Assembly (NCBI GenBank): GCA_027475525.1
Contig: JAMWFC010000126.1
Location: forward strand, 558,001 to 622,000
Source: Macrolepiota albuminosa
Taxonomy: Eukaryota; Basidiomycota; Agaricomycetes; Agaricales; Agaricaceae
DNA length: 64,000 bases
Reading direction: 5' to 3'
Part shown: positions 45,395 through 56,075 of the stretch, piece after piece
Position numbering within the stretch: the stretch's first letter is position 1
How the letters are laid out: every line of letters begins with the position of its first letter
Made by a program: the position numbers and the translations under genes
Notes under the pieces: model-generated
Told to the model about the DNA's origin: nothing
Database searches by the model: none
Seen by the model: only the letters and a program-made list of their open reading frames with translations

Positions 45395-45865
45395 TCTCTA
45401 TGTAGTGACAGTGCCTCCATCAAAGCATAGTAGACTTAGACCTCTCACTAAAGAGGAAGAACCTACTGGTGACAAATTCCCTGCTACTGCTGATATATTT
45501 ATTTCTACTGGTGACATCTCTGCCCCTGCTACTGACCAATTGTAATGAAGTTATGTTGGTGTGGAAGCTTATGGTTCATACTGCACAGAATCAGACCAGT
45601 CCCTGCTACTGACCAATTGTAATGAAGTTATGTTGGTGTGGAAGCTTATGGTTCATACTGCACAGAATCAGACCAGTCCAGTCTATTGACTATGTAGTAT
45701 CAACACAAAATAAGCTGCTTACTAAGCAGCAGAGATGTACATATTTATATGTATGTAAATATAATTATATTATAATAAATATAATATAATATTTGCTAAT
45801 CTACTAACTAAAAGCTATGTGGCTGACACTACATAGCACACTATGCTACACACCCTCCAATCAGA
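45395..45865. other. Spacer between the two KDZ copies
   Basis: AT-rich, without a gene. It includes a 77-bp duplication (from 45527) and an AT-rich block with ATAATATAAT words at about 45,760-45,800. Confidence 0.5.
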
Positions 45866-46040
45866 AAGAAATCTTCCTGTGTAACAATGACAAACAATTT
45901 AGTAGGGATGGTGTTGGGTTGAAAGAGGGGAAACAAGTCCAGTAGACCTGTGTCCTGTTCATGAAGATGAACAGATTAAATGAATTTACCAAGATGGTGT
46001 CTTGTGACCAATCTATATGTATATCATGAGGTTGCAACTA

Positions 46041-46128
46041 GTCCCAGTGGTTCAGTGGAATATTTGTCAATAGATATTCAGTATTGTGTGGAGTGGTGGG
46101 TTCGACTCCCTTAGTACACCTTAATGAC
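46041..46128 (+). repeat. tRNA-like module, type 1
   Basis: CCCAGTGGTTCAGTGGAAT, then GGTGGGTTCGACTCC. Confidence 0.55.
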
Positions 46129-46195
46129 ATATAATAGTGTCTTTTTATACTGCTGCATTTTTGCACTACATGTACATTGTACTAACTTTTGATAA

Positions 46196-46284
46196 GCACC
46201 TGTGGTCCAATGGAATATTGATACATTGATATTTTATATTGTGCAGAAGAGGCAAGAGGCAGGTTTGACTCCCTCTAGTGCACA
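46196..46284 (+). repeat. tRNA-like module, type 1
   Basis: AGCACCTGTGGTCCAATGG, then GGCAGGTTTGACTCC and CTAGTGCACA. The ends GCAC and GTGC can pair. Confidence 0.58.
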
Positions 46285-46624
46285 TTAGAGCAGCAGGCCA
46301 CTGATGTCCACTCACATCATTAATTTGATCTGTTCAAAACTCTAGAAATTGCCACAGATGGATGGAAACGTGAATCTGCGCATGTGAACAGTTGATGACA
46401 CACTGTGGCTGGGCTATCTGACAATGATAGCCAGCCCTGATGTATCATTGCTTGTCATGTGCACTGCAATAAACACACGTGCAAGTTCATCCATTCTATC
46501 CTTCTTTAGTAATTTCTAGAGTTTTGAACGGATCAACTTTATGATGCTAGCATTTTACTTGTGGTAAATTGACAGAGGTGGAAGGGGTATGCTGGAGTGG
46601 TATCCTGTACATGGATAGATCCAA

Positions 46625-46705
46625 CGTCCTATGGTCTAGCAGAATGTTGTCAGTCTATATTCCTTCTAGTGCACAATTTGAAGGGTTCGAGTCCCCCTTG
46701 TGTAA
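46625..46705 (+). repeat. tRNA-like module, variant
   Basis: CTATGGTCTAGCAGAAT, CTAGTGCACAATTTG, GAAGGGTTCGAGTCCCCCTTG. The T-arm-like stem AAGGG/CCCTT is good. A similar but broken variant is at about 32,080-32,125. Confidence 0.55.
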
Positions 46706-46780
46706 TCGTTGAATAGTATGTGGTTTTTTGCATCCATGAGAGTAGCATAATGGATCAAAACAATGTGATGGTTAATCTTA

Positions 46781-48326
46781 ACAAAAATAAACAACAGAAA
46801 GCCATTGAAGAGCCATTACATCAAAAAGCAGTGGAAGATTTTCTTCATCATTGGCTTTATCTGTCTCTTCTGCCATCACAAGGAATAGCGGCAGAAGATT
46901 TTCTTTGTCCTTGGTTGTAATATGTCCACCCCTCCAGACTTTCATTTGTCTGCCGTCACCAGCTGCCATGGTCTTGATTGCTTGTAGTCCTTCTGCTTCT
47001 TCACCAACAATAAATAGAGGTGGCAAAGAATTGTCATTCATCTGCTCTTCCATAGGAATGAACAAAGGGGGCAAATCATTGTTTTCCATCTCCTCTTCCA
47101 CAGAAATAAACAAAGGAGGCAAATCATTGTCTTCTGTCTCCTCTTCTGCAGGAAGAACAAAGAAGGGATACCCTCTAAGTCAGAGTCACTAATAGATGGA
47201 TTAGGGATATCCACCTGGTCATTGTCAGTTTTCTCCAGCTCCATGAATGTCTGGTGGATATGAGCTGCTGGGGCAGAAGGAAGTTGGGATGCTGGTTGAA
47301 CCACCATGCAAGAGTATTCCATTGTAGGGCCATACACCAGTCCAGGTTTACTCTGACTGTAGAGGTGGTGGAATGGATGTTGTGGGTTTGAGGGTTTGAT
47401 ATGCATCAAGGATGGCTATTGGGGAGAGTTGACATCGGGAAGAGTGGTAAGATGGGCCATGGAGAGGCAATCTTGAGGATCAGGCTGCTTACTATCAATA
47501 CTATTGGTATGAGACTCAATGCCTGTCAATTGGCCCATCTGAGCAGGATCTATGGACCTGGCAACAGAACTGACAACAGAAGCAGCAATAGACTTGCTGC
47601 CAGCAAATAGGCAGATCATATCGTTGGTTGTTGTGACATGTTCCATCCTATCTAGTGACCGCTACTTGTCTAGGGCTAGAAGCATCTGCTGGTGGCTCTG
47701 AGCAGATCTGCTATCTGCAAACACACAGAGTAAATCATCTGATGGTGGGACAGACACCAATTCATTAACAGATGGCAATGTCATTGGCAGCCAGCAGTTG
47801 CATGCCAAGAAGCTGTCAAGAGAGTGGAAGCCTTGCTGATGTATGAGAAGGCAATGCTCCAGTATTTCATTGCTTAAGACCTGAACATCCTCTTGGCCAA
47901 TATGGTTCCACCAATCACAGCCATACAGATTCCTGATAAGACCTTGATGGCCATCAACAAACTCCAGAATCTCTGTGGGCAAAGTTTGCTGATTTTGGAG
48001 AGGAAAAAATCAACTCATGCTTTTAATAGTGTCTGGGACATTGCAGACCACATTATTTAGTGATGCCACCCCCAGATATGACAATACAAAGTTCTATGGC
48101 CCACATTCAGATCATAATCTATTTACATATTTTGAAGTCATCTTATCAACTTCTTGTCTAGATGCTGGATAATCCATGCCTTTTCTGCTTCAAGACTTGG
48201 CGTAAGATTGCCAAATATAGAAAGTGCTGCAATGAGGCATGACTCAATATAGTCAACAACCTCTTGCAAATTTTCTAGTACAGTAGCTTGTGACATGACA
48301 TTGTGTGGTACAGAGGTAGATGCCAT
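46781..48326 (-). pseudogene. KDZ-element gene D, copy 2
   Basis: The start is preserved at 48,326 (MASTSVPHNVMSQATVLENL). It continues with IRNLYGCDWWNHIGQEDVQV, FAGSKSIAAS and a shortened repeat region (LPPLFIPMEEQMNDNS, LPPLFISVEEEMENND; about three units). Several stops and a frameshift are present. Comparison with copy 1 shows that about 300 bp near 48,130-48,420 were lost there. Confidence 0.6.
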
Positions 48327-48549
48327 TGCACTGTTGCTTGTAGAAGCAGATACTGCTATGTATTAGATTTTTGTGCCTTGTAAACAAAAGTGATTTTCAA
48401 CAATTTCATTGCATGTGACTGTCACAAATCCATTCCAATCATCCGCTGATGGCAGCAGGCTATATCTATCAGTTCAATCTGTCTCTGCATCCATCACATC
48501 AATCAGTCTCTGCATCCATCATATTAATCCATCTCTGCATCCACCATTT

Positions 48550-50173
48550 TCACAGTGGATCTGTTACAGTTTGGAGGGAAATAAAATCAGGAAGCACCTG
48601 CCTAAATTTATCAATTGCCATTGAGGCCAATTCTTGCCACATGGCCACCTTTTTGTGGGCATATGACTGGAGACCTCTTTTCTTCACTGACATATGACGC
48701 TTTGACCAACTATCTGCCTGGTTGAAGAAATACCAAACTGTCCACTCCATTTCACTCATGACAAGCTGACATTCCTCTGTTCATCTGTGGCATTGTGCTT
48801 TAGCATGTAGATAATAAAGACAATCAACTGAAGAGATATATTCATTTAAATCTGCTTTCTGTAGAACCAGATACTTTCTCTGAATGCTAGGGTCCAATCT
48901 CAGTTGCAGCAGAGCACTGCAGGATTGTGTATAGGCACGAGCCTTCACCAGAATTGAGGCCTGGATTTTTTGAAGAGATGTGTGAGCTCGAGTTTTCACA
49001 TTCTTGCTTGGGGCAACCCAGACAACATAAGAATATAGGAATGATTTCTCTGCAATGAATTCTCAAAGGGCTTGCAGAAGCCTTTCAATTTGAATCAAGT
49101 GCAAATTGTGCTCTATCATTGTTAATGGTGAAACATTACCCATGATCATAGATGGGAAGAAGATTTCAAAATCTTCTGGAACAACTACATCTGTTGGTCC
49201 AAGGTTATCTGCTGGCGGTACCAGCAGATCTACTGGCTGTCCATCTTCCACTATTTCATTGTCATCAAAGGCTCTGGGAACTTCATCCAGTTCTAGGGGG
49301 GCAGTCCACCTTCCACTAGCGATAAACCCGCTCCTGTCCTGAGAAGCAGCGAGGACATTGAGTCAAACCTTTAATAATTCTCTTTCTGCCTTGACCTTTT
49401 GCTAATCATCATTGCTTGCATGCCAATTCAAATGGTGAACCTGGTCCCTGAATTGCAATTCTGAGCTTCCAATTAGTGAGATAGATTAGGCCATCAGCAA
49501 TACACCTTACTGCTGCTCCTCAATGTCAAGAGCAAGTTGAATCCAGAAGGAATGAATATCTGTTGCTGCAACATCCGTTGAGTGGTTTCCACTGTCTGCT
49601 GGTCTTCACTTGCATTATTGAAGGTCATTGTACGAGCTTTCAGAATATCTATGGCTTTATGGTTTCCCTCCTTTCTGAGCCTTTCTGCCTTAGCTATTCT
49701 GGCTTCCCAGCTTATTAGTAAATCTGTTGATATTCTGATAAATTGCTTGGTAAAATATTGAATGGCTGCATCTCTCATCTCAACAGCAGTCCTGTACTTT
49801 TGATATAGGAATGGAACCATGTCAAGCAGCTTCTTCCAGTTTGAGTCACACATGTGATTATCAAGGATTTCTGCTCAATGTGCCAAGGTAGCTGTATGGG
49901 CCATCTGTAAGACTTCATTTAGTGTAGACCAGAGACTTTCAATTATCTCCCCGGCCAAATGACCAGCCCCAGGAATGAAGGACAGGGCAAAGCAGAAAAA
50001 ACCAATCCTCCTTATGCCCATGGACATGAAGAAGTCCTATTGCAAAGTCCATGAGTAGATTATCTGGCAGGACTTCTCCGGCCTCAGCAAGCGCCCATGG
50101 ACATGAAGAAGTCCTATTGCAAAGTCCATGAGTAGATTATCTGGCAGGACTTCTCCGGCCTCAGCAAGCCATT
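48550..50173 (-). pseudogene. KDZ transposase C-terminal half, copy 2
   Basis: Carries HMCDSNWKKLLDMVPFLYQ, then the KTRAHTSLQKIQASILVKA segment and the C-terminus RGLQSYAHKKVAMWQELAS ending at 48,550. This copy lacks the LTR present in copy 1. A 77-bp duplication from 50020 repeats the region encoding LLHVHG. Stops are frequent. The rest of the catalytic region lies at 51937-52131 beyond the insertion. Confidence 0.88.
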
Positions 50174-51936
50174 GATAGGCTTCTACTCAGACTGAGCACA
50201 TCAAGAGGCACACTATAGGCCTACAGACATAGGCCATACTTGAGACCCTAGAGATCCTCTCGGACACAGGACACCACGGACCTTAGCACTTAATTATAGG
50301 TGTTGTTTATCAGTCTAAACCACCACTATTAAGCCTTCAGCATATACCACTTATTGACTTTGGAGAATTAGGAGACTCAGGACTCAGGGCGCTAGCATAA
50401 TGGTGGAGACGTGACTTTGACCAAACCCCAATCAGTTCTATAAAGAGGTTAGCATTAGGTGCTGCTATTGGATGAGGCACTTCAATCAGAAGTCTAAAGA
50501 ATCAGCAGCGACAGAACAGGATATACTCTAGCCCAACATTTTATCTATCAAGAATTGATACCAGGTTTAGTGCCAACAGTAGAACTCACGGCGTCTGTTG
50601 AGGATTTTCTGACCATACCCAGCAAAGGCCTGGCCAATCAGAATTACACTAAAAAGTGAGCAGACTCATACAAAGTTTAAGTCAGTTTAGAGTCGCCGTG
50701 GCCAATAGGCTATAATGCCATTGGTTGCCGTTATCTACAACCATGAGGAGAGGTGCTAATTGGTAGTGCCGTGAATGGACTTATTTTAAAAATATAGTAG
50801 CGCATAGTATAAAAGATAGCTACTTTGCATGTACCTCAGAACAACAAATCATAACCTCTTGAGCACCCAGTTATACTTAGTGTTCAAATTGTGCTAGCTT
50901 TATCTGACTTTGTCACTAAGTCAGGCACTAGCCTCATCTATCTCATCTTCATCATTTATGGTGCCACCTACAGGCACATTACGCTGCGCTACTTGTCTTT
51001 TCTTCTATATCTTTGCTTAAACTATGACACTTACCATCTGCTAGGTAGCACCTGAGGCACTATCATCTAGCACATTGTTCTATCACCTCTGCTCAAGCAC
51101 ACCGGGACCCTGTCAGGACTCCTCACAACTATGTATGCAAGGCACTGAAGACGGTGTTTGTCAGGTTCCGCTGAGTCGGGGGCTTTCTGGGAAAGCAATC
51201 GCCCTTACAATGCAGACTTGACCTACAGATACTCGGGTGTCTGGAACTCTGGGGCTAGGACTCTGGGGTTCAAGACGCGGACAGGGGCAATCCCGGGAGA
51301 GGGGACTTGGTCCAGGGGTTTTGGGTTGTAAGTAGCTGGGGGATTCAGGTGGAGGTCGAGTCGTGAACCAGGGGTTCTAAGACGAGACCAAGTTAGTAAA
51401 TTAAAGTCACGAAGTGCGTACCAATCTTTAGAGCACACGAGTATTCAAGTGTGCCAGTCAAAGCGTGCCAGTCAATGTGTACCAGTCAAACAGAGGGCAC
51501 GCAACAATCCAAGTAATGCAAATGTAATATCAAGACTAACGAATACAACAGGGAACTACGCTATAAGTACTACGGGACTGGGTCTCAGGGTTTCCGGGGT
51601 GTCTGGGATGGGTTCCAGGAGTCATTGAGTAGTGGGCAGGGACTGTATACCGGGATCGCGTGTGTGGGGCGTGTGATCAATTGGCGCAGAGGGAGCTGTG
51701 ATGTGTGATGCACATGATCCGATCGTTGATCAGGGCTGGTGGCAGCTGATGGCGGTCCTTGATGCGCGTGATGGTGGTGTTGGTAGTCGTAATGGCGGGC
51801 GTGTTCTTTGGGGTCAGAGGGAGGGTCCCGGATGGTGTTCCAGGGGTGTCCTAGGGTGGGTCCGGAGGGAAGGGGTTGTGACAGTGTTGTACTGCATATA
51901 CGTCCAGCACACCCAACCACAATTGGCGTCATCACT
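50174..51936. mobile_element. Insertion of ~1.76 kb within KDZ copy 2
   Basis: KDZ sequence ends ...CAGCAAGCCATT at 50,173 and resumes ATTCAGAAAATTTGAC at 51,937. The intact copy 1 reads CAGCAAGCCATTCAGAAAAT, so ATT is a 3-bp direct repeat and this block is foreign. The left ~1 kb has no recognised coding content. The right part (51159-51921) has LTR-like ends. Its CpG content is higher than that of the host element, consistent with later arrival. Confidence 0.75.
51159..51921 (+). mobile_element. Possible LTR with adjacent primer-binding-like site
   Basis: Begins TGTCAGGTTCCGCTGAG and ends CACCCAACCACA. It is followed after two bases by TGGCGTCATCAC (from 51924), which has the TGG start of a tRNA primer-binding site. 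The element interior is absent. Orientation and class remain uncertain. Confidence 0.4.
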
Positions 51937-52131
51937 ATTCAGAAAATTTGACACACCACTGGCATGCTATATCATATACCAGTAGGAGATGCTGAATCCC
52001 ATCTATGTTGGTTGTCTTAACTGCTCATGTGATGGAAAAGTCTGTTTAAACCTGGCCTTCACCATAGGTCAAGTTTGTTACACTATTAGAAGCAAAGCAG
52101 CCATGCTGTGTACATGCCGTTGCAACAATAC

Positions 52132-52516
52132 TGTAAGGGCGACCTCTAGAGGCTGTGGCTCAGTCACACAGCTGGCAGAGGGAGATCCAAAGTGTATTAG
52201 AGTATGTACTGACAATATCATAATAACTACTTACCTGGCAGAGGGAGATCCAAAGAAAACAAGTCTAGGAATTCTCTATGCCAGGTTGGACACTTCTGGG
52301 GCTTCTGAAGCATCGAAAACAACTGTACAGTACAACAAAACCTTAAAAACTCAAAAATTGACTAACCAAACAACTGTGCAAACAAAGCAGGAAAGCTCTG
52401 GACTTTAGAAGTCAGAAAGGCAAACTCTGGCTTATATAAGCAGTCTGGAAGTGGTGCTGAAGGGCCCACACTTGTCTTAATGGTAGCTAAAGAGCCAGAG
52501 CACCTCAAGGGCTGAG
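52132..52516 (-). mobile_element. Truncated LTR, family 1
   Basis: Reverse orientation, starting TGTAAGGGCGACCTC after the KDZ sequence CAACAATAC, through GCTGGCAGAGGGAGATCC and TAAGCAGTCTGGAAG, to AGGGCTGAG at 52,516. There it is cut by a Copia-like LTR. No 77-bp duplication. Confidence 0.85.
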
Positions 52517-52742
52517 TGTTGAACACCTACTGATAGATGAGGAGTGACCTTAGTGCACATGACCAAAATATTATTTTCACTCCCTAGTGTCATTGTTTTC
52601 CTTTATTCTGAAGCACGACGACACTAGGTATGTATCTACTTTACATCACTTAAATATATTCATTCTGAAGCACAACAACACTAGGCCGTCTTCTGCTGCT
52701 GAGGTGTGACTCTGCTCCCGCTGCATACAACTAGCTGCAACA
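52517..52742 (+). mobile_element. Copia-type LTR, candidate
   Basis: Starts TGTTGAACACC and ends GCTGCAACA. It is followed directly by GGTTATGGGCCCC (52743-52755), the sequence used by Copia-type elements as an internal initiator-tRNA-Met half-molecule primer site. A TATA-like GATATAAAAT at about 52,828 lies outside these limits, so the LTR could instead extend to about 52,890. Confidence 0.5.
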
Positions 52743-52905
52743 GGTTATGGGCCCCAGCCCCACAGACTCACACCAAAGACATAAGTAGAATCCCATACCA
52801 CTCTGTATACAAACGTAGCAGCGATATAAAATTCCCCCACACTTCACTCATCAATTGTACTCTCAGCTTTTCTTGCGCTTGCCATAATTGACTTGCTTGC
52901 TTATC

Positions 52906-53672
52906 ATGGATGATCCCACCCATGCAGTGCAATCGCTGATGGAAAAACTCGGCATCATAAAATACACTGAATGGGAAAAGGCCATGTTTGGCCGATTAAT
53001 GTCAGTGGGAGGTGCATGGATAGTCACCGGCAAAGAAGTACCCCCTCTTCTTGAACCAAACAGTGCCACATCAAATGCAGCCTGGAACTTGTATCTCCTA
53101 TGAAGTGACCGTGCAGCCAGCAAAATATACCAATGGCTAGACAAAGGTAACAAAATCCATGTGGATGCAATCTGCGATAAGCCATCGCTCATGTGGATTA
53201 AGCTCTGTGAGATCCACTCAAAATCAGCACCAAATGCCTGCTTCAATTCACTTGGCAATTTTTTCAATATACGATTGCGAGAAAATGAGACACTCATGCA
53301 ATTGTGCACACGAGTGAAAGGTACCATGCAGTGCATTTGTTCCCTTCGGCCACTACCCAGATTCAACTCTGATGGAACTGTCAAACCTGGCTACACTCTT
53401 GAAATGCTCAACGATGAGCTCTGTTCTATGGCCATGCTTTGTGCACTCCCACATGATGAATATGTGTCCTTCATTTCTTCAGTCTTGATGTTCAATACTC
53501 TGACCAATGATGCCATCAAAGAAGCATTTCAGACCAAGGAGGTACAATGCACAGTCACCGCAGAAGAGACCGCGGCAGCGGCATGCGCAATAAAATCCCT
53601 TGAAGACCACAACAGACGAATCCGTCAGATGGAAGAGCAGATCCACAATATTTGGGGATATCACAGATAATG
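52906..53672 (+). pseudogene. gag: Ty1/Copia gag fragment
   Basis: ATG at 52,906 (MDDPTHAVQSLMEKLGI). It includes AIWK-like positions, SLMWIKLCEIHSKSAPNA, LGNFFNIRLRENETLMQLCT, LNDELCSMAMLCALPHDEY and NDAIKEAFQTKEVQ, the order of a Copia-type gag (UBN2-like). One TGA near 53,101 stands where Arg is likely. The last ~20 codons (IRQMEEQIHNIWG) do not belong to gag but match the coiled coil of KDZ gene B, so the ORF ends in a chimeric junction at about 53,600. Confidence 0.8.
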
Positions 53673-53679
53673 GTTGCAC

Positions 53680-54200
53680 AGATGCAACCTCAGATGTGCT
53701 ACTAGCAAGGCACTAGATCAGCTGGGGAGCAGCTATGACAGAGACATCTTCATAGGGGAGGATGTTCTGCCCTAGGCCAGCCTCCTGGCCAGAAACAGAA
53801 ATGCTCAATTGAGTCGAGTGGGAGGGTGCATCCTCCACTCCTTGCTGACATGCCCTTTTGCTAGAGTCAGTGTCCTGACTCAGAGGTGTAGTCTGCTGCT
53901 TGCAAGCAGCTGAGAGGGCAAGGAGATCAGTTTGTGCTGAGCATGCATGTGATCTATGTTGTCTATCATCTGACAAATGAGAACAATGGCCTCTGCATTA
54001 TGGAGGAATGACAGAGCTTGGGTTAGTGTGGCATCTCCAGCTGCTATAACAAGGAGAGCCTGGCCAGGCTCTCCATTAGCACTTCAGCCAACAACTCACT
54101 GCATGTTTCTGTAGTGAGAGCTTCTGTGCTCTCAGTGGCTGCAGTTGCCTGCATGAGGGATGCTTGGCATTCCTCTGGGGCATCTGTTGCTAACTGAGAG
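53680..54200 (-). pseudogene. ORF X middle fragment (fourth copy)
   Basis: The minus strand matches 1590-2220 of element 1: TDLLALSAACKQQTTP, SKRACQQGVEDAPS, GQEAGLGQNILPYEDV, then TATESTEALTTE and ESLARLSLL. Almost all differences from element 1 are CG-to-TG or CG-to-CA. Confidence 0.82.
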
Positions 54201-55148
54201 GCTGATTTGCCTCTCTTGATGAATGCCTCATACAAAGCAAAAGCCAGGATGCAGTTGTATGTCATGTGAGTTTCTACAATTTTTTGCTTAAGTAATTGTT
54301 GCACACCATGTGAATCTTTCTTAAAAGACCAAACATTGGGGCAGTTTTTACCCACAACAGTATGAGCAGCTGAGTAGGCCAATGACAGTCCTGCCACCTG
54401 CCAGTTTAAGCTGATGATAAGCAGCTGATCAAATCAACCTTACTCCAACCTCAACAGCTGTGCCAACCCATCTGATGGACCACACATTATGTCAGCAGCC
54501 TGATCAAACTATTGACACCTTTTTCCACCCAACTAGAACATGCTTGATCAGCAAGTTTAACCTCTCTAAATTCCATCTCACTGGGCAACCCTAACTATTT
54601 TTCCTGTTTCAAACAGGAGTGCAGTGGTCACATTGCTTCATCAAGTCACATGTTGATTGGTTCACCCAACTATGGCCTGCACAACAAAGCCTCCCTAGTC
54701 AACATGTGCAGGCAGTGGCTTTCTAGCGGCATTGAAATAACCCATGTGGCATCTAAGGTGTTTTCCACATGAGCGCAGTTTGAACTTGCATCCTCTTCAC
54801 TTGCAAGAGCACGTGACCCCTGCTTCAGACCACGGTGGTGCCAGCTGAGCCACCGTGGCCTCTAGCCTCCAGGTGATTCCAGCATAAAGGACACTTGGCA
54901 CACAACAAAAAACTGAGGTGAATGTGACATCTGGTCAATTAATAAGTGGGCGGACAGCATGCATGTATCATTAACATTAATTAGTTAGGGTTGGTGTAAG
55001 TCCAGTCTGAATTTGTGGGGGAACAAGTCACCGGGGCTACGCGTGAATCACGTGCCCACAATGGCTGATTTCGGTCTGAGGTAAGAAATAGGTACAAATA
55101 TGGTGGCAGCTGCAGGTTCGTTACTTGATATCTCCTTCTCCAGCACTT
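54201..55148. other. Degraded repeat and 5' flank of the APH gene
   Basis: A minus-strand ORF to 54,397 joins the ORF X fragment to unrelated sequence. The rest is noncoding. The last ~150 bp before 55,149 presumably hold the promoter of the kinase gene; no box was assigned. Confidence 0.45.
54764..54872 (-). repeat. tRNA-like / SINE-like module, type 3
   Basis: On the minus strand GGTGGCTCAGCTGGCACC is a strong box A. About 60 nt on, GCAAGTTCAAACTGCGC is a box B-like T arm. The start can also fold as CCACGGTGG with CCACCGTGG. No second copy was found in the window. Confidence 0.45.
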
Positions 55149-56075
55149 ATGTCTATTTCTACGAGCATTGTTTCTCAAACAATACCGGGCCTACCCACTC
55201 GTGACGAGCTCGTCAAGCTTTGCAAAGCTCACGACTACGAACAATTCGAAATTAATAAACGTGGCACCTCTCATTATGTCTACAGACCTTCTGATACTTC
55301 TACGCCGCTTGCTCTCGTTAAATTTGGTGGACATGTCACTCTTGGCGAGGCTCGTACACAACACTACGTCTATCAATTTTCGAAGCGTGATCCTAGTGCA
55401 CCGTTCAAGGTTCCAGAAGTCTATGATGCATGGGAAGCACCCTCAGGATGCTATATTGTCATGGAGTACGTAGACAGTGTACATGCCACTGAAGCGGATA
55501 TTCCTCGCATCGTAGAGGCGGTTCAATGGCTTATGAAGTTGCCACGCCCCGAGGATGGGAAGCTCGGGCCGGTAGGGGGTGGTGCGATGCGTCATAGCTT
55601 CTGGCGGGATGCTGAGGGACCGACGTATGAATCCGTACAACAAATGGACTTTCAGATCAACAATGTAAGGTTTCTTTACGCAAAACATGGAAGATACTGA
55701 TTTTGAACGATGTAGGTATTGAAATTCCTTCAACATACCATAAATCTGTCTGCCGATCCTATTTGCTTCTATCATGATGACCTCACTCTGGGCAACTTCC
55801 TTGTGTCTGGGCGAGATTTGTATGTCATTGACTTCGGGCGTAGCGGATTTGCTCCAGCAACGTTCATGTCTTACTCACTTGCAGATGCGTGGAGTAGTGT
55901 AATTAGCCGACATATCGGATTTCAGAAATCGCAGAACTTGTATAGCTTGGAACGTGCTGCCTATTTTTTCAAGATAACCAATAATAACAAGTTGGGTATG
56001 TATGAGGATTGCAGGCTATTAATTCCATGACTGACCGATGCTGTTTCAGGCTGGAATAAACCTGTAAAGTTTTAG
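55149..56075 (+). CDS. APH-like (aminoglycoside phosphotransferase family) kinase, intact, spliced
   Basis: Exons 55149-55664, 55716-55995 and 56050-56075; introns of 51 and 54 nt with GTAAGG...TAG and GTATGT...CAG borders. All phases agree, giving 273 residues. The protein has the protein-kinase-like APH fold. VKFGG is near the ATP-binding lysine, GCYIVMEYVDSV is the hinge, FYHDDLTLGNFLV is the catalytic loop (H-D-x-x-x-x-N) and YVIDFGRSGFAP is the metal-binding DFG-like motif. Fungal members of this family are usually uncharacterised small-molecule kinases. The substrate is unknown and antibiotic resistance should not be assumed. It is short for the family (about 300-400 residues is common) and the C-terminal lobe seems trimmed. 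An upstream in-frame TTG at 55,125 was rejected in favour of the ATG. It is the clearest host gene among the repeats. Confidence 0.88.

Larger units (their letters stand above)
45866..52131 (-). mobile_element. KDZ transposon, copy 2 (decayed, truncated at both ends)
   Basis: Colinear with copy 1 from its left subterminal region to the middle of the transposase: 45866-46780 subterminal, 46781-48326 gene D, 48550-50173 and 51937-52131 transposase. It is split by an insertion at 50174-51936 and cut at 52132 by an LTR. Long terminal repeats and the other genes are missing. It is more CpG-depleted than copy 1. Confidence 0.85.

Noticed and set aside
54764..54872. Functional tRNA gene on the minus strand
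   Set aside because: Good box A, weak T arm and a long spacing; no complete cloverleaf by eye.
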